Counted from the first letter of the stretch, positions 25,101 through 32,357 are shown. The stretch is DNA of 64,000 nt from Rugalucina vietnamica (GCA_964017185.1 OZ024871.1:28186488-28250487), one strand, 5' to 3'. Program-made: numbers and translations. Notes: a model not told the origin generated them from the sequence alone.

Positions 25101-27435
25101 ATGTATATAGACGGTTACCTACTCTTATCTTTGGTGGTATACCATGGCAGGTTAGTATGCCGGGATGTAAGTAGACGGTTACCTACTCTTATCTTGGTGG
25201 TATACCATGGCAGGTTAGTATGCCAGGATGTATATAGACGGTTACCTACTCTTATCTTTGGTGGTATACCATGGCAGGTTAGTATGCCAGGATGTATATA
25301 GACGGTTACCTTTGGTGGTATACCATGGCAGGTTAGTATGCCAGGATGTATATAGACGGTTACCTACTCTTATCTTTGGTGGTATACCATGGCAGATTAG
25401 TATGCCAGGATGTATATAGACGGTTACCTACTCTTATCTTTGGTGGTATACCATGGCAGGTCAGTGATTGCAAATTAATAATTAGCCTTCGTGTGAGAAA
25501 ACAAAGAATTTGGGTTCTGACCAGTTCCGACACAAATCAGGCTGTACCGCCACAAAATAGTTAAAAGCTTGAAATTTCAGATTTAGAAAGGACAGGCATT
25601 GTACTATCCATGTACCAAAAAACAGGCGCTGATCAGCTGTCAGTACAGAGAGGCATGTACAGATACTATAATATGTTGCTGCTTTTTGATGTGTGATGAT
25701 GGCCACTATAAGTGACAAATCAAACTGCTGAATGTGACTTTCTGATTTTGTTCCAGGTGTATTTCCAGCGTGTGCTGTCGGCCAGTACAGAGAGGAATGC
25801 CCAGATACTGTCCTATGTTGCTGCTTTTGGCTGTGTGGTGATGGCTATACCCTCCATCCTCATTGGTGCTATAGCATCTGTAACTAGTAAGCTGATAATT
25901 TAATGTGGTAATTAAGATTTGTCGGTGTCTGATCATATCCATAGACCTGAATTAAAACATTGTAAATTGACCAGAATAAAGGTTTTCATAGAATATGAAA
26001 ATTTGTCCATATATGCATTCCACTTCAATACACAAAATTGAGCCGCCACACCAGAAAATCAACAAATCTGCATAATTATGGGAAAACGAAGACACAGTGC
26101 ACAGCTGATCAGTGTCTTTGTTTTGGCTACATCAACATGGATAGTACAATTCCTCTTCTACTAAATCCAAAATTTCAAGCTCCTATCCTGCTTCTACAGT
26201 GCTTGTACAGTTTAGTTTGTGTCAGACCTGTTCAAAACCCAAATTGTTGGTTTTTCTCATGCGAAGACATTTTGTTTCCCAGATTGGAACCAGACAGGGT
26301 ATGCCCAGGTAGCTAACCTGGTCAACACTACAAAGATTCCTGACAAAGATCTTAACCTGGCGTTGCCGTTAGTTCTCCAGTATCTCACACCAACAGCTGT
26401 CGCATTTATCGGCCTCGGGTCAGTCTCGGCCGCCGTGATGTCATCAGCAGACTCGTCAATCCTCTCGGCCAGTGCAATGTTTGCTAGAAATGTCTATAAA
26501 CTGATATTTAGACAAAAGGTAAGCACATTAAAAATTTTTATCATTTAAATAGAAGTGTCTAAACCATAGATTACAATAATTAAAACAAATTCAATTGGCA
26601 GATATAACATGTACTGTAAAGATGAGAAATGAAGTAGTAAAAGTGACCAAAATTATTTCCACCATTTTAATAAGAAGACAAAACTAGTTTATTGCAAGAC
26701 AAATTTCAACTAGAAGGCTTGAAACTTAGTATGAACATAAATTTCAATCCTTACATGTGATATATGTTCTTAATTTTAACTTGACTATACTCCCAACATT
26801 TCATACTCGTTTTTCAGGCATCAGAAAATGAAATTCTATGGGTGATGAGAATTGCAATCTTTGGAGTTGGGGCCTTGGCAACAGTGATGGGTATCACGGT
26901 AGATTCAATCTACATGTTATGGTTTCTGTGTTCGGATCTCGTCTTTGTCGTTCTGTTTCCACAGCTACTATGTGTCATATACTGTCGCTGGACCAACACA
27001 TACGGATCTCTTGCTGGATATATATTAGGATTATTTTTTCGATTAGCCGGTGGTGAAACATCTCTAGGAATTCCTATTCTTATAGAGTATCCATTCTACA
27101 ATGAGGAGGACGGCCAATTATTTCCCTTCAAAACACTTTCAATGCTGATAACGCTAACAACGATAATGGCCGTCTCCTTTTTGACCAAAAAATTGTTTGA
27201 AACAGGTACACTTCATCGTAGATTTGACATATTTATGTGTGTTGTAAATACTCCGGATGAAAGTATAGCATTGAAGAAGCAAGAGAATAGTGAACTTTCT
27301 GCCATTACGCCAACCAAGGATGCAAATGGGGAGATAAATCCAGCCCTGAAATTTTCCTCCGAGGATCTGTTAAGTGGCGGGAAAATTGTGTCCTCAGACT
27401 CGGACTCTTCCCCAACACATCGGAAACCATACTGA
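7980..27435 (+). CDS. SLC5A7: High-affinity choline transporter, complete gene with 8 coding exons
   Basis: The eight exons below join without a frame break into 574 codons (the human protein has about 580). The product is a sodium- and chloride-dependent choline importer of the SLC5 family. It acts at cholinergic nerve terminals and supplies choline for acetylcholine synthesis. Recognised family blocks in order include [20 protein letters not shown] at the N terminus, [64 protein letters not shown] then [10 protein letters not shown], an N-Q-T glycosylation sequon at about residue 293, [20 protein letters not shown] and [18 protein letters not shown]. The start is fixed by homology and by the acceptor 22 bases upstream. 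Codons at all seven junctions are regenerated exactly. No promoter is evident; a 5'-UTR exon must lie upstream because an acceptor precedes the start codon. Confidence 0.96.
8206..10225 (+). mobile_element. AGCTCACC element, long copy
   Basis: Starts TTTTTAGCTCACCTGAGCCG and ends near CTCAGGTGAGCGTTTACAGG, so the two ends are inverted around AGCTCACCTGAG. The interior is a tandem of related blocks of about 430-480 bases, each with motifs such as ATCTTCTCCTCTGAAACCGC, TGACCAAGATGGCAGCCATG and TATAAATCATGACCTTG. No coding capacity. The same family is at 40.85-42.39 kb in reverse and as a fragment at 53.6 kb. A poly(G) run lies at 9781-9801. It sits in SLC5A7 intron 1. Confidence 0.75.
8510..8745 (-). 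mobile_element. tRNA-derived SINE inside the AGCTCACC element
   Basis: Read on the minus strand it starts CGGCCCACGTGGCCGAG, has a box A-like AGCGATTAAGAGCGC and a box B-like GGTTGGAGCCCC, and ends GGGACATAAAACTGAATAA. The 15 bases ACGAAACTTGGTATG are present at 8495-8509 and 8746-8760, a perfect target-site duplication. The same family sits before SLC5A7 exon 2. Confidence 0.92.
10335..10623. other. CpG-rich spacer in intron 1
   Basis: Contains several CG-rich tracts such as CACGCGCGCACGTGC and TTACCGGGCGCCACGC and no convincing exon. It directly adjoins the palindrome at 10624 and may belong to the same element. Confidence 0.3.
10624..10761. repeat. Long palindrome
   Basis: Arms of about 60 bases read outward from a centre at CGGGCTACGCCCTCGG. 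The left arm starts GATCAAAAATGATTTTGTC and the right arm ends GAAAATCATGTTTGATC. Within the arms CGCTAGGTCCCTCGGG pairs with its complement. It is probably a MITE or part of one. Confidence 0.7.
11119..11618. mobile_element. TACCAATGG-repeat MITE, copy 1
   Basis: Ends are inverted: TGCGTTCG on the left and CGAACGTA on the right. Both subterminal zones are packed with ATGGTACCATTGGTA motifs, themselves palindromic, in opposite orientation at the two ends. A second copy lies at 30.46-31.06 kb. No coding capacity. Confidence 0.6.
11640..12310. other. Intron 1, no feature beyond a short tandem
   Basis: A unit of about 38 bases around GACATAATTTTACAGCTATTCAGG is present twice near 11765-11835. 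Otherwise AT-rich sequence without recognisable content. Confidence 0.4.
12318..12775. mobile_element. ATTACGAAAAC-family elements, compound copy
   Basis: Two related hairpin units lie head to tail. Each has CATAGATTGTGGGTAC with its complement; between them is ACATGTCCGTGTAATATATA, an end motif of the family. The second half finishes GCATGGGCAAGTTTTCGTAA and is followed by another end-like ACACGGACAAGTTTTCCTGA. It looks like one element inserted in or fused to another. Confidence 0.55.
12795..13015. mobile_element. CCCCAGATG hairpin element, copy 1
   Basis: AATAGCCCCAGATGGGAC and its complement flank a short loop, and the unit ends GGCTTAAATGAGTTAA. The same arrangement recurs at 37.42-37.66 kb, where both ends TTAACTCATT and AATGAGTTAA are visible. 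Non-coding. Confidence 0.6.
13400..14041. repeat. 51-base minisatellite, about 12.5 units
   Basis: The unit starts CTAATTCGTACAAGTCTTTC and ends CTCAAGATATCCTGACTGATC. Units are nearly identical, with one rearranged unit near 13581 and the last ones diverging. Because 51 is divisible by three, one frame stays open through the first part of the array, reading [17 protein letters not shown] per unit; I do not believe it is a gene. It lies in SLC5A7 intron 1. Confidence 0.9.
14273..16436 (+). mobile_element. TTTTAGCTCGACTG element with internal tandem modules
   Basis: Begins TTTTAGCTCGACTGCACGAA, followed by CGTTCCCGTTCC repeats, and ends near GAGCACGCTGTCCTGCGACA. From about 14375 to 15060 a module of about 182 bases is repeated four times (GTTAAAGTTTTCTAGAAGTC). 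From about 15150 to 16345 a module of 118-129 bases is repeated nine or ten times (GGTCACTGTGACCTAATTTC). No coding capacity. Its architecture recalls the AGCTCACC element, so the two may be distant relatives. Confidence 0.65.
16592..16827 (+). mobile_element. TGAGCC hairpin MITE, copy 5, mixed ends
   Basis: Left end is of the AAAACCAACAAT type, right end is of the AAAATCTGGTTTTCTC type. The element is otherwise complete, with the GC-rich central palindrome. Confidence 0.88.
16878..17098 (-). mobile_element. TGAGCC hairpin MITE, copy 6, degraded
   Basis: Minus orientation. The centre is GATCAGCTGTGCAGTAACTG, and the outer right end has decayed to TCATTTATCTCATGCG. Confidence 0.75.
17359..17576. 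mobile_element. TACTGTAA MITE
   Basis: Ends TACTGTAAGTCC and TTTTACAGTA are inverted, and the interior is rich in GCGAATT and TTCGCG. A degraded relative may lie at 23.15-23.34 kb. Non-coding. Confidence 0.55.
17952..18196 (+). mobile_element. tRNA-derived SINE at the exon 2 acceptor of SLC5A7
   Basis: Starts TGGCCCTCATGGCCAAG, with box A TGGCCAAGTGGTTAAGAGCG and box B GGTTCGAGCCCC, and ends GAATTAAAG plus an A-rich tail. Its flanks are TGTTTTTTCAG at 17941-17951 and TGTTTTTCAG at 18197-18206, which I read as the target-site duplication. That duplicated sequence is the exon 2 splice acceptor itself. Confidence 0.9.
18207..18314 (+). CDS. SLC5A7: SLC5A7 coding exon 2
   Basis: Codes from the split codon 59 (ACA G/CG, giving alanine) through [12 protein letters not shown] to the GYAVSLFI stretch, ending with the first base of a glycine codon. 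The donor is ATAG/GTATGT. The acceptor TGTTTTTCAG is the downstream copy made by the SINE insertion. Confidence 0.95.
   Translation, partial: RLGLVEVSSMGHQNIFSVMALFGARLHLAMLCHCL
18345..18580 (+). mobile_element. TGAGCC hairpin MITE, copy 7
   Basis: Starts only 30 bases after the exon 2 donor. Full length, AA on both flanks. Confidence 0.88.
18617..21366. mobile_element. Large GGGGCCAGTTGTTCAAAA terminal-repeat element
   Basis: The left end reads AGTTGTTCAAAATTAACGAT; the right end is the inverse, ending AACAACTGGCCCC. Just inside the left end is a smaller hairpin made from ACACTGTTATTTTTTTGTTG and its complement. The 2.7 kb between holds a (GA)n tract but no frame I recognise. It fills most of intron 2. 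A 0.65-kb relative is in intron 4. Confidence 0.6.
19033..19122. repeat. (GA)45 microsatellite
   Basis: About 90 bases of uninterrupted GA. The apparent serine-leucine frame on the minus strand is a by-product. Confidence 0.98.
21681..21836 (+). CDS. SLC5A7: SLC5A7 coding exon 3
   Basis: Encodes [20 protein letters not shown] and [20 protein letters not shown], a highly conserved loop and membrane segment of the transporter. Acceptor CTTCTTTCAG, donor TTAG/GTGAGG. Both boundaries split glycine codons after the first base. Confidence 0.97.
21849..22072 (-). mobile_element. TGAGCC hairpin MITE, copy 8
   Basis: Begins 13 bases after the exon 3 donor, with only GTGAGGTCTATA between. The central palindrome is partly deleted. 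Confidence 0.8.
22078..22235 (+). mobile_element. TGAGCC hairpin MITE, copy 9, truncated
   Basis: Only the left half is present, ending near GTGCAGTTATGCAG. It follows copy 8 directly, in the opposite orientation. Confidence 0.7.
22496..22717 (-). mobile_element. TGAGCC hairpin MITE, copy 10
   Basis: Complete, second end type (ACCGGTTTTCTC). Ends 33 bases before exon 4. Confidence 0.82.
22751..22899 (+). CDS. SLC5A7: SLC5A7 coding exon 4
   Basis: Encodes [20 protein letters not shown] through [21 protein letters not shown]. The acceptor is TATTGTTGTAG and the donor TTG/GTAAGT, in phase 0. It covers two membrane segments and the conserved sodium-symporter sequence between them. Confidence 0.97.
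23347..24003. mobile_element. Small GGGGCCAGTTGTTCAAAA element
   Basis: Same ends as the 2.7-kb element in intron 2: GGGCCAGTTGTTCAAAATTA at the left, TTTTGAACAACTGGCCCC at the right. The right terminus is repeated once more (to 24003), ending only 28 bases before exon 5. It keeps the ACACTGTTATTTTTTTG hairpin near its left end. Confidence 0.65.
24032..24184 (+). CDS. SLC5A7: SLC5A7 coding exon 5
   Basis: Encodes [20 protein letters not shown] through [17 protein letters not shown], a variable loop followed by a membrane segment. Acceptor TTCTGTTTTAG; the donor at the homology-supported end is GGCAG/GTCAGT. Its last 57 bases plus 8 intron bases are the founding unit of the minisatellite that follows. 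Confidence 0.95.
24128..25460 (+). repeat. 21-unit minisatellite built from the exon 5 end and its splice donor
   Basis: Units of 62-65 bases (two are shortened) run head to tail, the first overlapping exon 5. Each has the coding end of the exon (GGGATGTATATAGACAG, then TATACCGTGGCAG) and most keep a donor-like GGCAG/GTTAGT or GGCAG/GTCAGT. The first dozen or so read CAGTTACC and CTTCGGGGG; the last eight mostly read CGGTTACC and CTTTGGTGG, so two unit subtypes expanded separately. The unit length is not a multiple of three, so the array is not a coherent coding repeat. Confidence 0.97.
25484..25640 (+). mobile_element. TGAGCC hairpin MITE, copy 11, truncated
   Basis: Left portion only, from AGCCTTCGTGTGAGAAAAC to GGCGCTGATCAGCTGT. 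It is directly followed by a partial copy of exon 6. Confidence 0.75.
25641..25709 (+). pseudogene. Partial duplicate of SLC5A7 exon 6
   Basis: CAGTACAGAGAGGCATGTAC and the following bases (ATGTTGCTGCTTTTTGATGT, GTGATGATGG) match the exon 6 segment starting at about 25784, base for base apart from scattered changes. It lacks splice sites and is out of frame. Confidence 0.8.
25757..25886 (+). CDS. SLC5A7: SLC5A7 coding exon 6
   Basis: Encodes [20 protein letters not shown] and the following membrane segment to IGAIASVT. Acceptor TTTTGTTCCAG, donor ACTA/GTAAGC. The last base completes an asparagine codon with exon 7; the human protein has aspartate there. Confidence 0.96.
26039..26270 (-). mobile_element. 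TGAGCC hairpin MITE, copy 12, touching the exon 7 acceptor
   Basis: Minus orientation, with the right terminus decayed to CTCATGCGAAGACA. Only about 12 bases (TTTTGTTTCCCAG) separate it from exon 7. Confidence 0.78.
26283..26518 (+). CDS. SLC5A7: SLC5A7 coding exon 7
   Basis: Encodes [20 protein letters not shown], then the hallmark [20 protein letters not shown] and [16 protein letters not shown] preserves the N-glycosylation sequon at about residue 293. Acceptor TTTGTTTCCCAG, donor AAAAG/GTAAGC. Confidence 0.97.
26818..27435 (+). CDS. SLC5A7: SLC5A7 coding exon 8, C terminus
   Basis: Encodes [20 protein letters not shown], the last membrane segments, a cytoplasmic tail with [20 protein letters not shown], and a serine/aspartate-rich end ([13 protein letters not shown]). 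Acceptor CGTTTTTCAG. The stop TGA at 27433-27435 is also the first three bases of MITE copy 13. Confidence 0.97.
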   Translation, partial: ASENEILWVMRIAIFGVGALATVMGITVDSIYMLWFLCSDLVFVVLFPQLLCVIYCRWTNTYGSLAGYILGLFFRLAGGETSLGIPILIEYPFYNEEDGQLFPFKTLSMLITLTTIMAVSFLTKKLFETGTLHRRFDIFMCVVNTPDESIALKKQENSELSAITPTKDANGEINPALKFSSEDLLSGGKIVSSDSDSSPTHRKPY

Positions 27436-27664
27436 GCCAAAATGTGAGAAATAGAGTATACAGGGTTTCTGACCAGGTTCGACACAAATCGTACTTTACA
27501 GCCACAAAAAAGGCTAGAACCTTGAAGTTTCAGATTTAAGAAGAGGAATCGTACTATCCTTGCAGTGAAAAAAGGACACTGATCAGCTGTGCAGTTACTG
27601 TACTGCTGATCTGGGTCTTTGTTTTCGCATGTGCAAAATGCTGGTAGTCTCATTACCTGGCTGA
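27433..27664 (+). mobile_element. TGAGCC hairpin MITE, copy 13, supplying the SLC5A7 stop codon
   Basis: Degraded copy from TGAGCCAAAATGTGAG to TACCTGGCTGA, with the centre GATCAGCTGTGCAGTTACTG. It starts exactly at the stop codon and so forms the beginning of the 3' UTR. Confidence 0.85.
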
Positions 27665-27734
27665 TATTGAAACATAACTGAATCTCTACCATGCACTTGA
27701 CTCTGGATTTCACATTGAATTTTTTTTTATGAGA

Positions 27735-27740
27735 AATAAA
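27735..27740 (+). terminator. Poly(A) signal AATAAA, likely for SLC5A7
   Basis: About 300 bases after the stop and just past the MITE. It is the first canonical signal downstream of the gene. Confidence 0.55.
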
Positions 27741-27821
27741 TGATGATTTTCAGTGTCAAGTTGAAAATTATATTCCAATCCAGAAGCATGGAATAGTGAG
27801 GCATTTGATGATACATGTGTA

Positions 27822-28430
27822 AGACTCACAAACTGGGCCAGTCCCACAAACTGGTAATCCCACAAACTGGGCCAGCCCCACAAACTGGACTAACCACACC
27901 AACTGGACTAAATTCAGAGCCAATTGCTACAAAGTGGGCCAATATAATAAATAGTAAGCAATTCATTTCAGGAGTTACAGTAAAATGCATTCTTACAACT
28001 AACCGACTACGATGGATTTATTACTCGATGAATCACACACTAGAACTTATTTATTTCCATTCTAACACAGAAACAGAATTCATGCCGCTTAAAACTTCAA
28101 TCTTGTAAGGCTTTCTGCCATTTCCCTGTAGAAATCCCACCAAATTTTTGACTGTTTTGTGGATTTTTACACACCTTTTGACTTTTGTTATACATTGAAT
28201 TGACGTTATGCTGTCTAACATCAAGATTACAATGCTTGATGGGATATTTGATGTCACAAAAAATCAAAATGGTGTCAAAATGGCGCAAAGTAACTCTATG
28301 CTAATTCGCTGACCTAAAGAAAATTGGCCCGGTTTGTGGGAATTCAAGATATTTTTCAGCCCAGTTTTTGGGATTGGCCCAGTTTGTAAGAATTGGCCCC
28401 GTTTGTGGGAAAGGTTCAGTTTGTGAGTCT
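27822..28430. mobile_element. Terminal-repeat element with CCCACAAACTGG subrepeats
   Basis: Ends AGACTCACAAACTG and CAGTTTGTGAGTCT are exact inverse copies. Inside each end, variants of the 16-base motif CCCACAAACTGGGCCA are repeated four to six times, pointing inward. The middle has no recognised frame. Confidence 0.7.
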
Positions 28431-28556
28431 GGAGTATTTTACAATATATATGATACACTTGAGATGCTTTAAAAAAGTACCTACAACTTTTATGCAGTGG
28501 TGCTTTCATTGAGTTTATTATGCACAATTAGCATTTTATGGAGAAAAAATATTCTC

Positions 28557-28700
28557 AAGGGGAGTGCAGTTGCCTAGTGGTAGGGTACTGGAATTCAAAG
28601 TGGTTAAATACCTACCGCGACCATGTGGTGTCCTTGAGAAAGACATTTTAAGGTGCCAGTAGTATGGTTACTATCCAGGAAGCAAGACATTACATGTACC
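28557..28700 (+). mobile_element. Degenerate tRNA-derived SINE
   Basis: Has a box A-like TGCCTAGTGGTAGGGTAC and the tail-domain motif GTGTCCTTGAGAAAGACATT common in metazoan SINEs. Box B is eroded. Confidence 0.4.
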
Positions 28701-28864
28701 ATGTTTAATCCAGGCATATAAAAGTTCAACCAATTCAGAGGCACTGTCTCAAAACTTTTAAATGTAGTACGATGGAAAATTGAAACCCACATGAAAAAGC
28801 TTCTTTTTTGCCTCCTTGATATTTTATTTTTATGTACTTCATCTGCATTTTTCATATTTTAATT

Positions 28865-29054
28865 TGAGCCATGTCATGAGAAAACCAACAATGTGTTTTC
28901 CAAACAGGTCAGACACAAACTGACCTGTGCAGTCACAGAATCAGGCTAGAAGCTTTGAATTTTGGATTGAAGAAGAAGAGGTCCAGTTACTGCACAGCTG
29001 ATATGTGTCTGTTTTCGCCTATGCATGTTGTTAGTTTTCTTATGCGGCGGCTCA
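28865..29054 (+). mobile_element. TGAGCC hairpin MITE, copy 14, internally deleted
   Basis: 190 bases. Both ends are present but the first arm of the central palindrome is missing. Confidence 0.82.
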
Positions 29055-29665
29055 ATTACTTTTTTGGCTTTTTATAGGACTTTAACTGTGATCTGGTGAG
29101 CTGGCTCATTTCAAAATCAGCAATATTTATACACCATCAATTCAGTTTCCCCATACTACAGTGCTACTGCCCCCCCCCCCCCCCCCCCCCGCCCCCCAAA
29201 AAAAATAATTTACAGCAGAGGAAGGCTAAGTATGGCCAACATGACCAATTGGCTCTTTGTGTACTTCTTAGTCAGTTTGGCCAAACTTATTCTTCCTACT
29301 TCCACATTCCATTTCTTTTTTACAAATTGCTCTAGCAGTTAACAATGATCCCAAACCTACGGATTCAACTATCTCACTTACTTTGTATGTAAACCAATCA
29401 CCACATAAAGATTTATTGGAGGGTAATTTCTATGTTGGCAAGGTGATTAGCAGAAGTTAACAGTCCATCATTTAGTTTATATATATTGTTTGATATGTAT
29501 ATATTGTTTAATATTTTAACAACTTTTGAAAGAACCTATATGCGTTATATTAACCATACTTATTCTCCCTCGGCTGTAGGAAGCCCAGTTGCAAACATTT
29601 TTGAAACTGAAATCAGTTATTTAGAAGTCAGACTAGGGTTTACTTTATCAGTGGTCACTGGTATA
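29055..29665. other. Spacer with a poly(C) run, no gene seen
   Basis: A run of about 21 C lies at 29170-29190. The remainder is AT-rich without recognisable content. Confidence 0.5.
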
Positions 29666-29902
29666 TGAGCCTGTGCGTGAGAAAACCAACAATTTGCATG
29701 GGCGAAAACAAAGACGCAGATCAGCTTCGCGGTAACCGCGAAGCTGATCAGCGTCTTTGTTTTCGCTACACGGATAGTACATTTCCTCCTCTACTTATTC
29801 CCAAATTTTCAGGATTCTGGGTTTCTTCTGTGACTGTACAGGCTGGTTTGTGTTGGACCTGGTCGGAAACCCAAATTGTTGGTTTTGTCATGCACAGGCT
29901 CA
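29666..29902 (-). mobile_element. TGAGCC hairpin MITE, copy 15
   Basis: Complete, perfect central palindrome, TA flanks. Ends TGAGCCTGTGCGTGAG and CATGCACAGGCTCA. Confidence 0.9.
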
Positions 29903-29983
29903 TATTTAAAGAAACTGGATTGATGGTAGTAACTTAAAGCATTTTAAGGACATTTTTATTAGATTTTAGACACATTTTTACAC

Positions 29984-30220
29984 TGAGCCGCGACGTGAGA
30001 AAACCGGTCTTCGGGGATTCCGACCAGGTCCGACACAAACCGGGCTGTACAGTCTCAGAAGCAGGCTAGAAGCTTGAAATTTCGGATTTAAGAAGAAGAG
30101 AAATTGTACTATCCGTGTAGCGAAAACAAAGGCGCTGATCAGCTTCGCGGTTACCGCGAAGCTGATCTGCACCTTTGTTTTCGCCTAGGCAAAAATCCGG
30201 TTTTCTCACGATGCGGCTCA
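29984..30220 (+). mobile_element. TGAGCC hairpin MITE, copy 16
   Basis: Complete copy of the second end type (AAAACCGGTCTTCGGGG and AAAATCCGGTTTTCTC), with a perfect central palindrome. One of the youngest-looking copies. Confidence 0.92.
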
Positions 30221-30459
30221 CACTTGGTTGTGTTTATAAGTTTTGTATACATTTAAAAAATAGTTTTATATATTTTGCTTTCATACTAATGAGTCTAACA
30301 GACCTTGTTTTCAGAAAGAAAAAGTGACCAGAATCTCTAAATTTTATCGTAATGATCCTAGGTATTTGGACAGTTAGTAAAGATGAGGCGGCCATGTTGT
30401 GTCTTTCAGCAATACAAAGCTCCAAATAAGACTTGGTTAAGTACTTCAGAAGCAATGGG

Positions 30460-31062
30460 TACGTTCAGGGATCTACCATCGGTACCCATTGGTACCGTTT
30501 GTAGCCATCGGTATACCAATGAATATTTTGTTGGTAGCCAATTCTCCAGTGAGTAGACAAGTCAGGTTGTCTCGTTTTGAGTAAATTAAAGACGGCCAAA
30601 AACTAACAAACTGCGGCTATTACTCCACTGAGGCTTCCAGTTAGTGACAACAGATCTTATGAAGTTCTTGTCAAACAGGAGTTTCCCTTTATTGCTTCTA
30701 CTAAAAATCATGTTGTTTCTATAGAAATATGCACTACAGAACGCTGAGAGACCAGATTGTTTAATTGGATTTGGAAAGCCCAAATTGCTGAATAGCTACT
30801 ACGATTATATGGTCAGTGGTAATATTCTGAACTTGTGGATTCTGTTGTAACAGGCAGTTTTAAAACACTTGAATGAAATGATCCTTTGGAAACACCAAAT
30901 CTGTCCCCATAGATCGGAAGCTCTCAATATTACCTGAAATAATTTGTTTACCAATTGTCGTTCTGAGTAAGTTGGTCACCGATGGTACCATCGGCTACCG
31001 ATGATGCCATTGGTAGCTGATGGTAAGTACACTCTGTTACCAATGGCAGATCCCTGTACGCA
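30460..31062. mobile_element. TACCAATGG-repeat MITE, copy 2
   Basis: Left end TACGTTCAGGGATCTACCA is the inverse of the right end, whose complement reads TGCGTACAGGGATCTGCCA. Both ends carry CATCGGTACC-type palindromic repeats. A minus-strand open stretch in the middle has no recognised product. Confidence 0.65.
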
Positions 31063-31320
31063 TCCAGTGCCTCCAAAAAAATATTGTTAGAAGAAATTAA
31101 AGAAATCGATTCCCAGTATTGACCTTTGCCTGGAATTTTAGGATTACTACAGCAAATTTTACTGCTGTCCAAAAACTTAGGAACTTTATAATACATTGTA
31201 CATCTGTTATTATTGTTTTTCATAAATAATCAGATATTGAAATTGTACATAGTAGGATTACCAAATTGTTAGAAAATTGTGAACAGTGATATAAATATAC
31301 TTTAGACAATGAATATATGT

Positions 31321-31366
31321 TTACTGCAGCTTCTTTGTTGTTGACTTCTTCCTAATATTGCCATAC
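31321..31366 (-). CDS. Possible last exon following the 31.97-kb exon
   Basis: After GGACACAG the frame reads YGNIRKKSTTKKLQ and stops. It joins in phase with the exon at 31969-32083 (AA plus G makes a lysine codon) and would give a basic C terminus. The acceptor has almost no pyrimidine tract and no canonical poly(A) signal follows closely, so this is weak. Confidence 0.2.
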
Positions 31367-31690
31367 CTGTGTCCTGACTTTAATACCGGTACAGTTTAGT
31401 TATTAAGGATGAGAGGTTGAACTCTACTCAAGTCGTTGTCTGTCACAGTGTAAAAACATGCACACCATACTGAACAAATGCTAAGAGAGTGTAATGGCCT
31501 AATGGTTTGCATGTCAGATTCTGGTTTGTTAGATCCCCACTGGTACCATGTTTTCTTGCACACCAGACAGAAATTGTCACACTTTTTGCCTGGGTGATAA
31601 AATTGCATCTCACCCAGGTGTTCTCACCCTGGCTAAAAAAACACGCAAAACCTTGAAATAAACCAGATTTTGGGGGTTGTTGTGCAAGAA

Positions 31691-31835
31691 AAAGAATCTA
31701 ATATGGTGTTCTGTTCTAGATGGAAGTTTCCAACCCTCAGGATGACCGTGATGAGCGGAACCTCGGTTCCGCTCAGCACGGTCATCCCTTGGGTTGGAAA
31801 CTTCCATCTAGAACAGAACCCCATATAAGATTCTT
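31691..31835. repeat. Long hairpin, about 70-base arms
   Basis: The left arm runs from AAGAATCT through TTCTGTTCTAGATGGAAGTT to CGGAACC and the right arm is its near-exact complement, with a loop of only a few bases. The arms differ at a handful of positions. Probably a foldback element. Confidence 0.85.
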
Positions 31836-31968
31836 ATAGTATCCTTGAGAAAGATGCAATTTGCTCCCCATAGTACTGTTTAATACCCTGTAAGTAGTGG
31901 CTCATTCCCAGCATGACTGAAAGATCTTTGACCGAGATGTAAAACCACATCAGAGCTTTACATCTTAC

Positions 31969-32083
31969 TTAATCATTTCCAGTAGACTGTATCTCCCAAT
32001 ATGTTTGTTTCTATGGAGATTTAACATCCCAGTCAACAATTTTTCAGTCATTTCAGGATGGAACTGTCCCCATATGGCCTTAG
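31969..32083 (-). CDS. Candidate internal exon of an unrecognised minus-strand gene
   Basis: 115 bases bounded on the minus strand by CATCTTGTCAACAG and a strong donor AA/GTAAGATG. The open frame has 37 full codons and reads KAIWGQFHPEMTEKLLTGML followed by NLHRNKHIGRYSLLEMI, a composition typical of real protein (leading phase 2, two bases left over). I cannot name the family. No partner exon with matching phase was found upstream; MITE copy 17 begins only 43 bases upstream. Confidence 0.45.
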
Positions 32084-32125
32084 CTGTTGACAAGATGCAA
32101 AATATGAACACTGGCTGGCAGCATT

Positions 32126-32357
32126 TGAGCTGCCTCGTGGGAAAACCAACAATGTGGTTTGCGAACAGGTCTGACACAAACTGGTATGTACCATCACAGA
32201 AGCTGGCTAGAAGCTTGAAATTTTGGATTTAGAAGGTAGAGGAATTGTAATATCCGTAGCGAAAACAAAGGCGCTGATCAGCTTCGCGGTTACCGCGAAG
32301 CTGATCTGCGTCTTTGGTTTCGCATATGCAGATTGTTGGTTTTCCCATGGGGGCTCA
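32126..32357 (+). mobile_element. TGAGCC hairpin MITE, copy 17
   Basis: Complete, TT on both flanks, perfect central palindrome. Confidence 0.88.
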
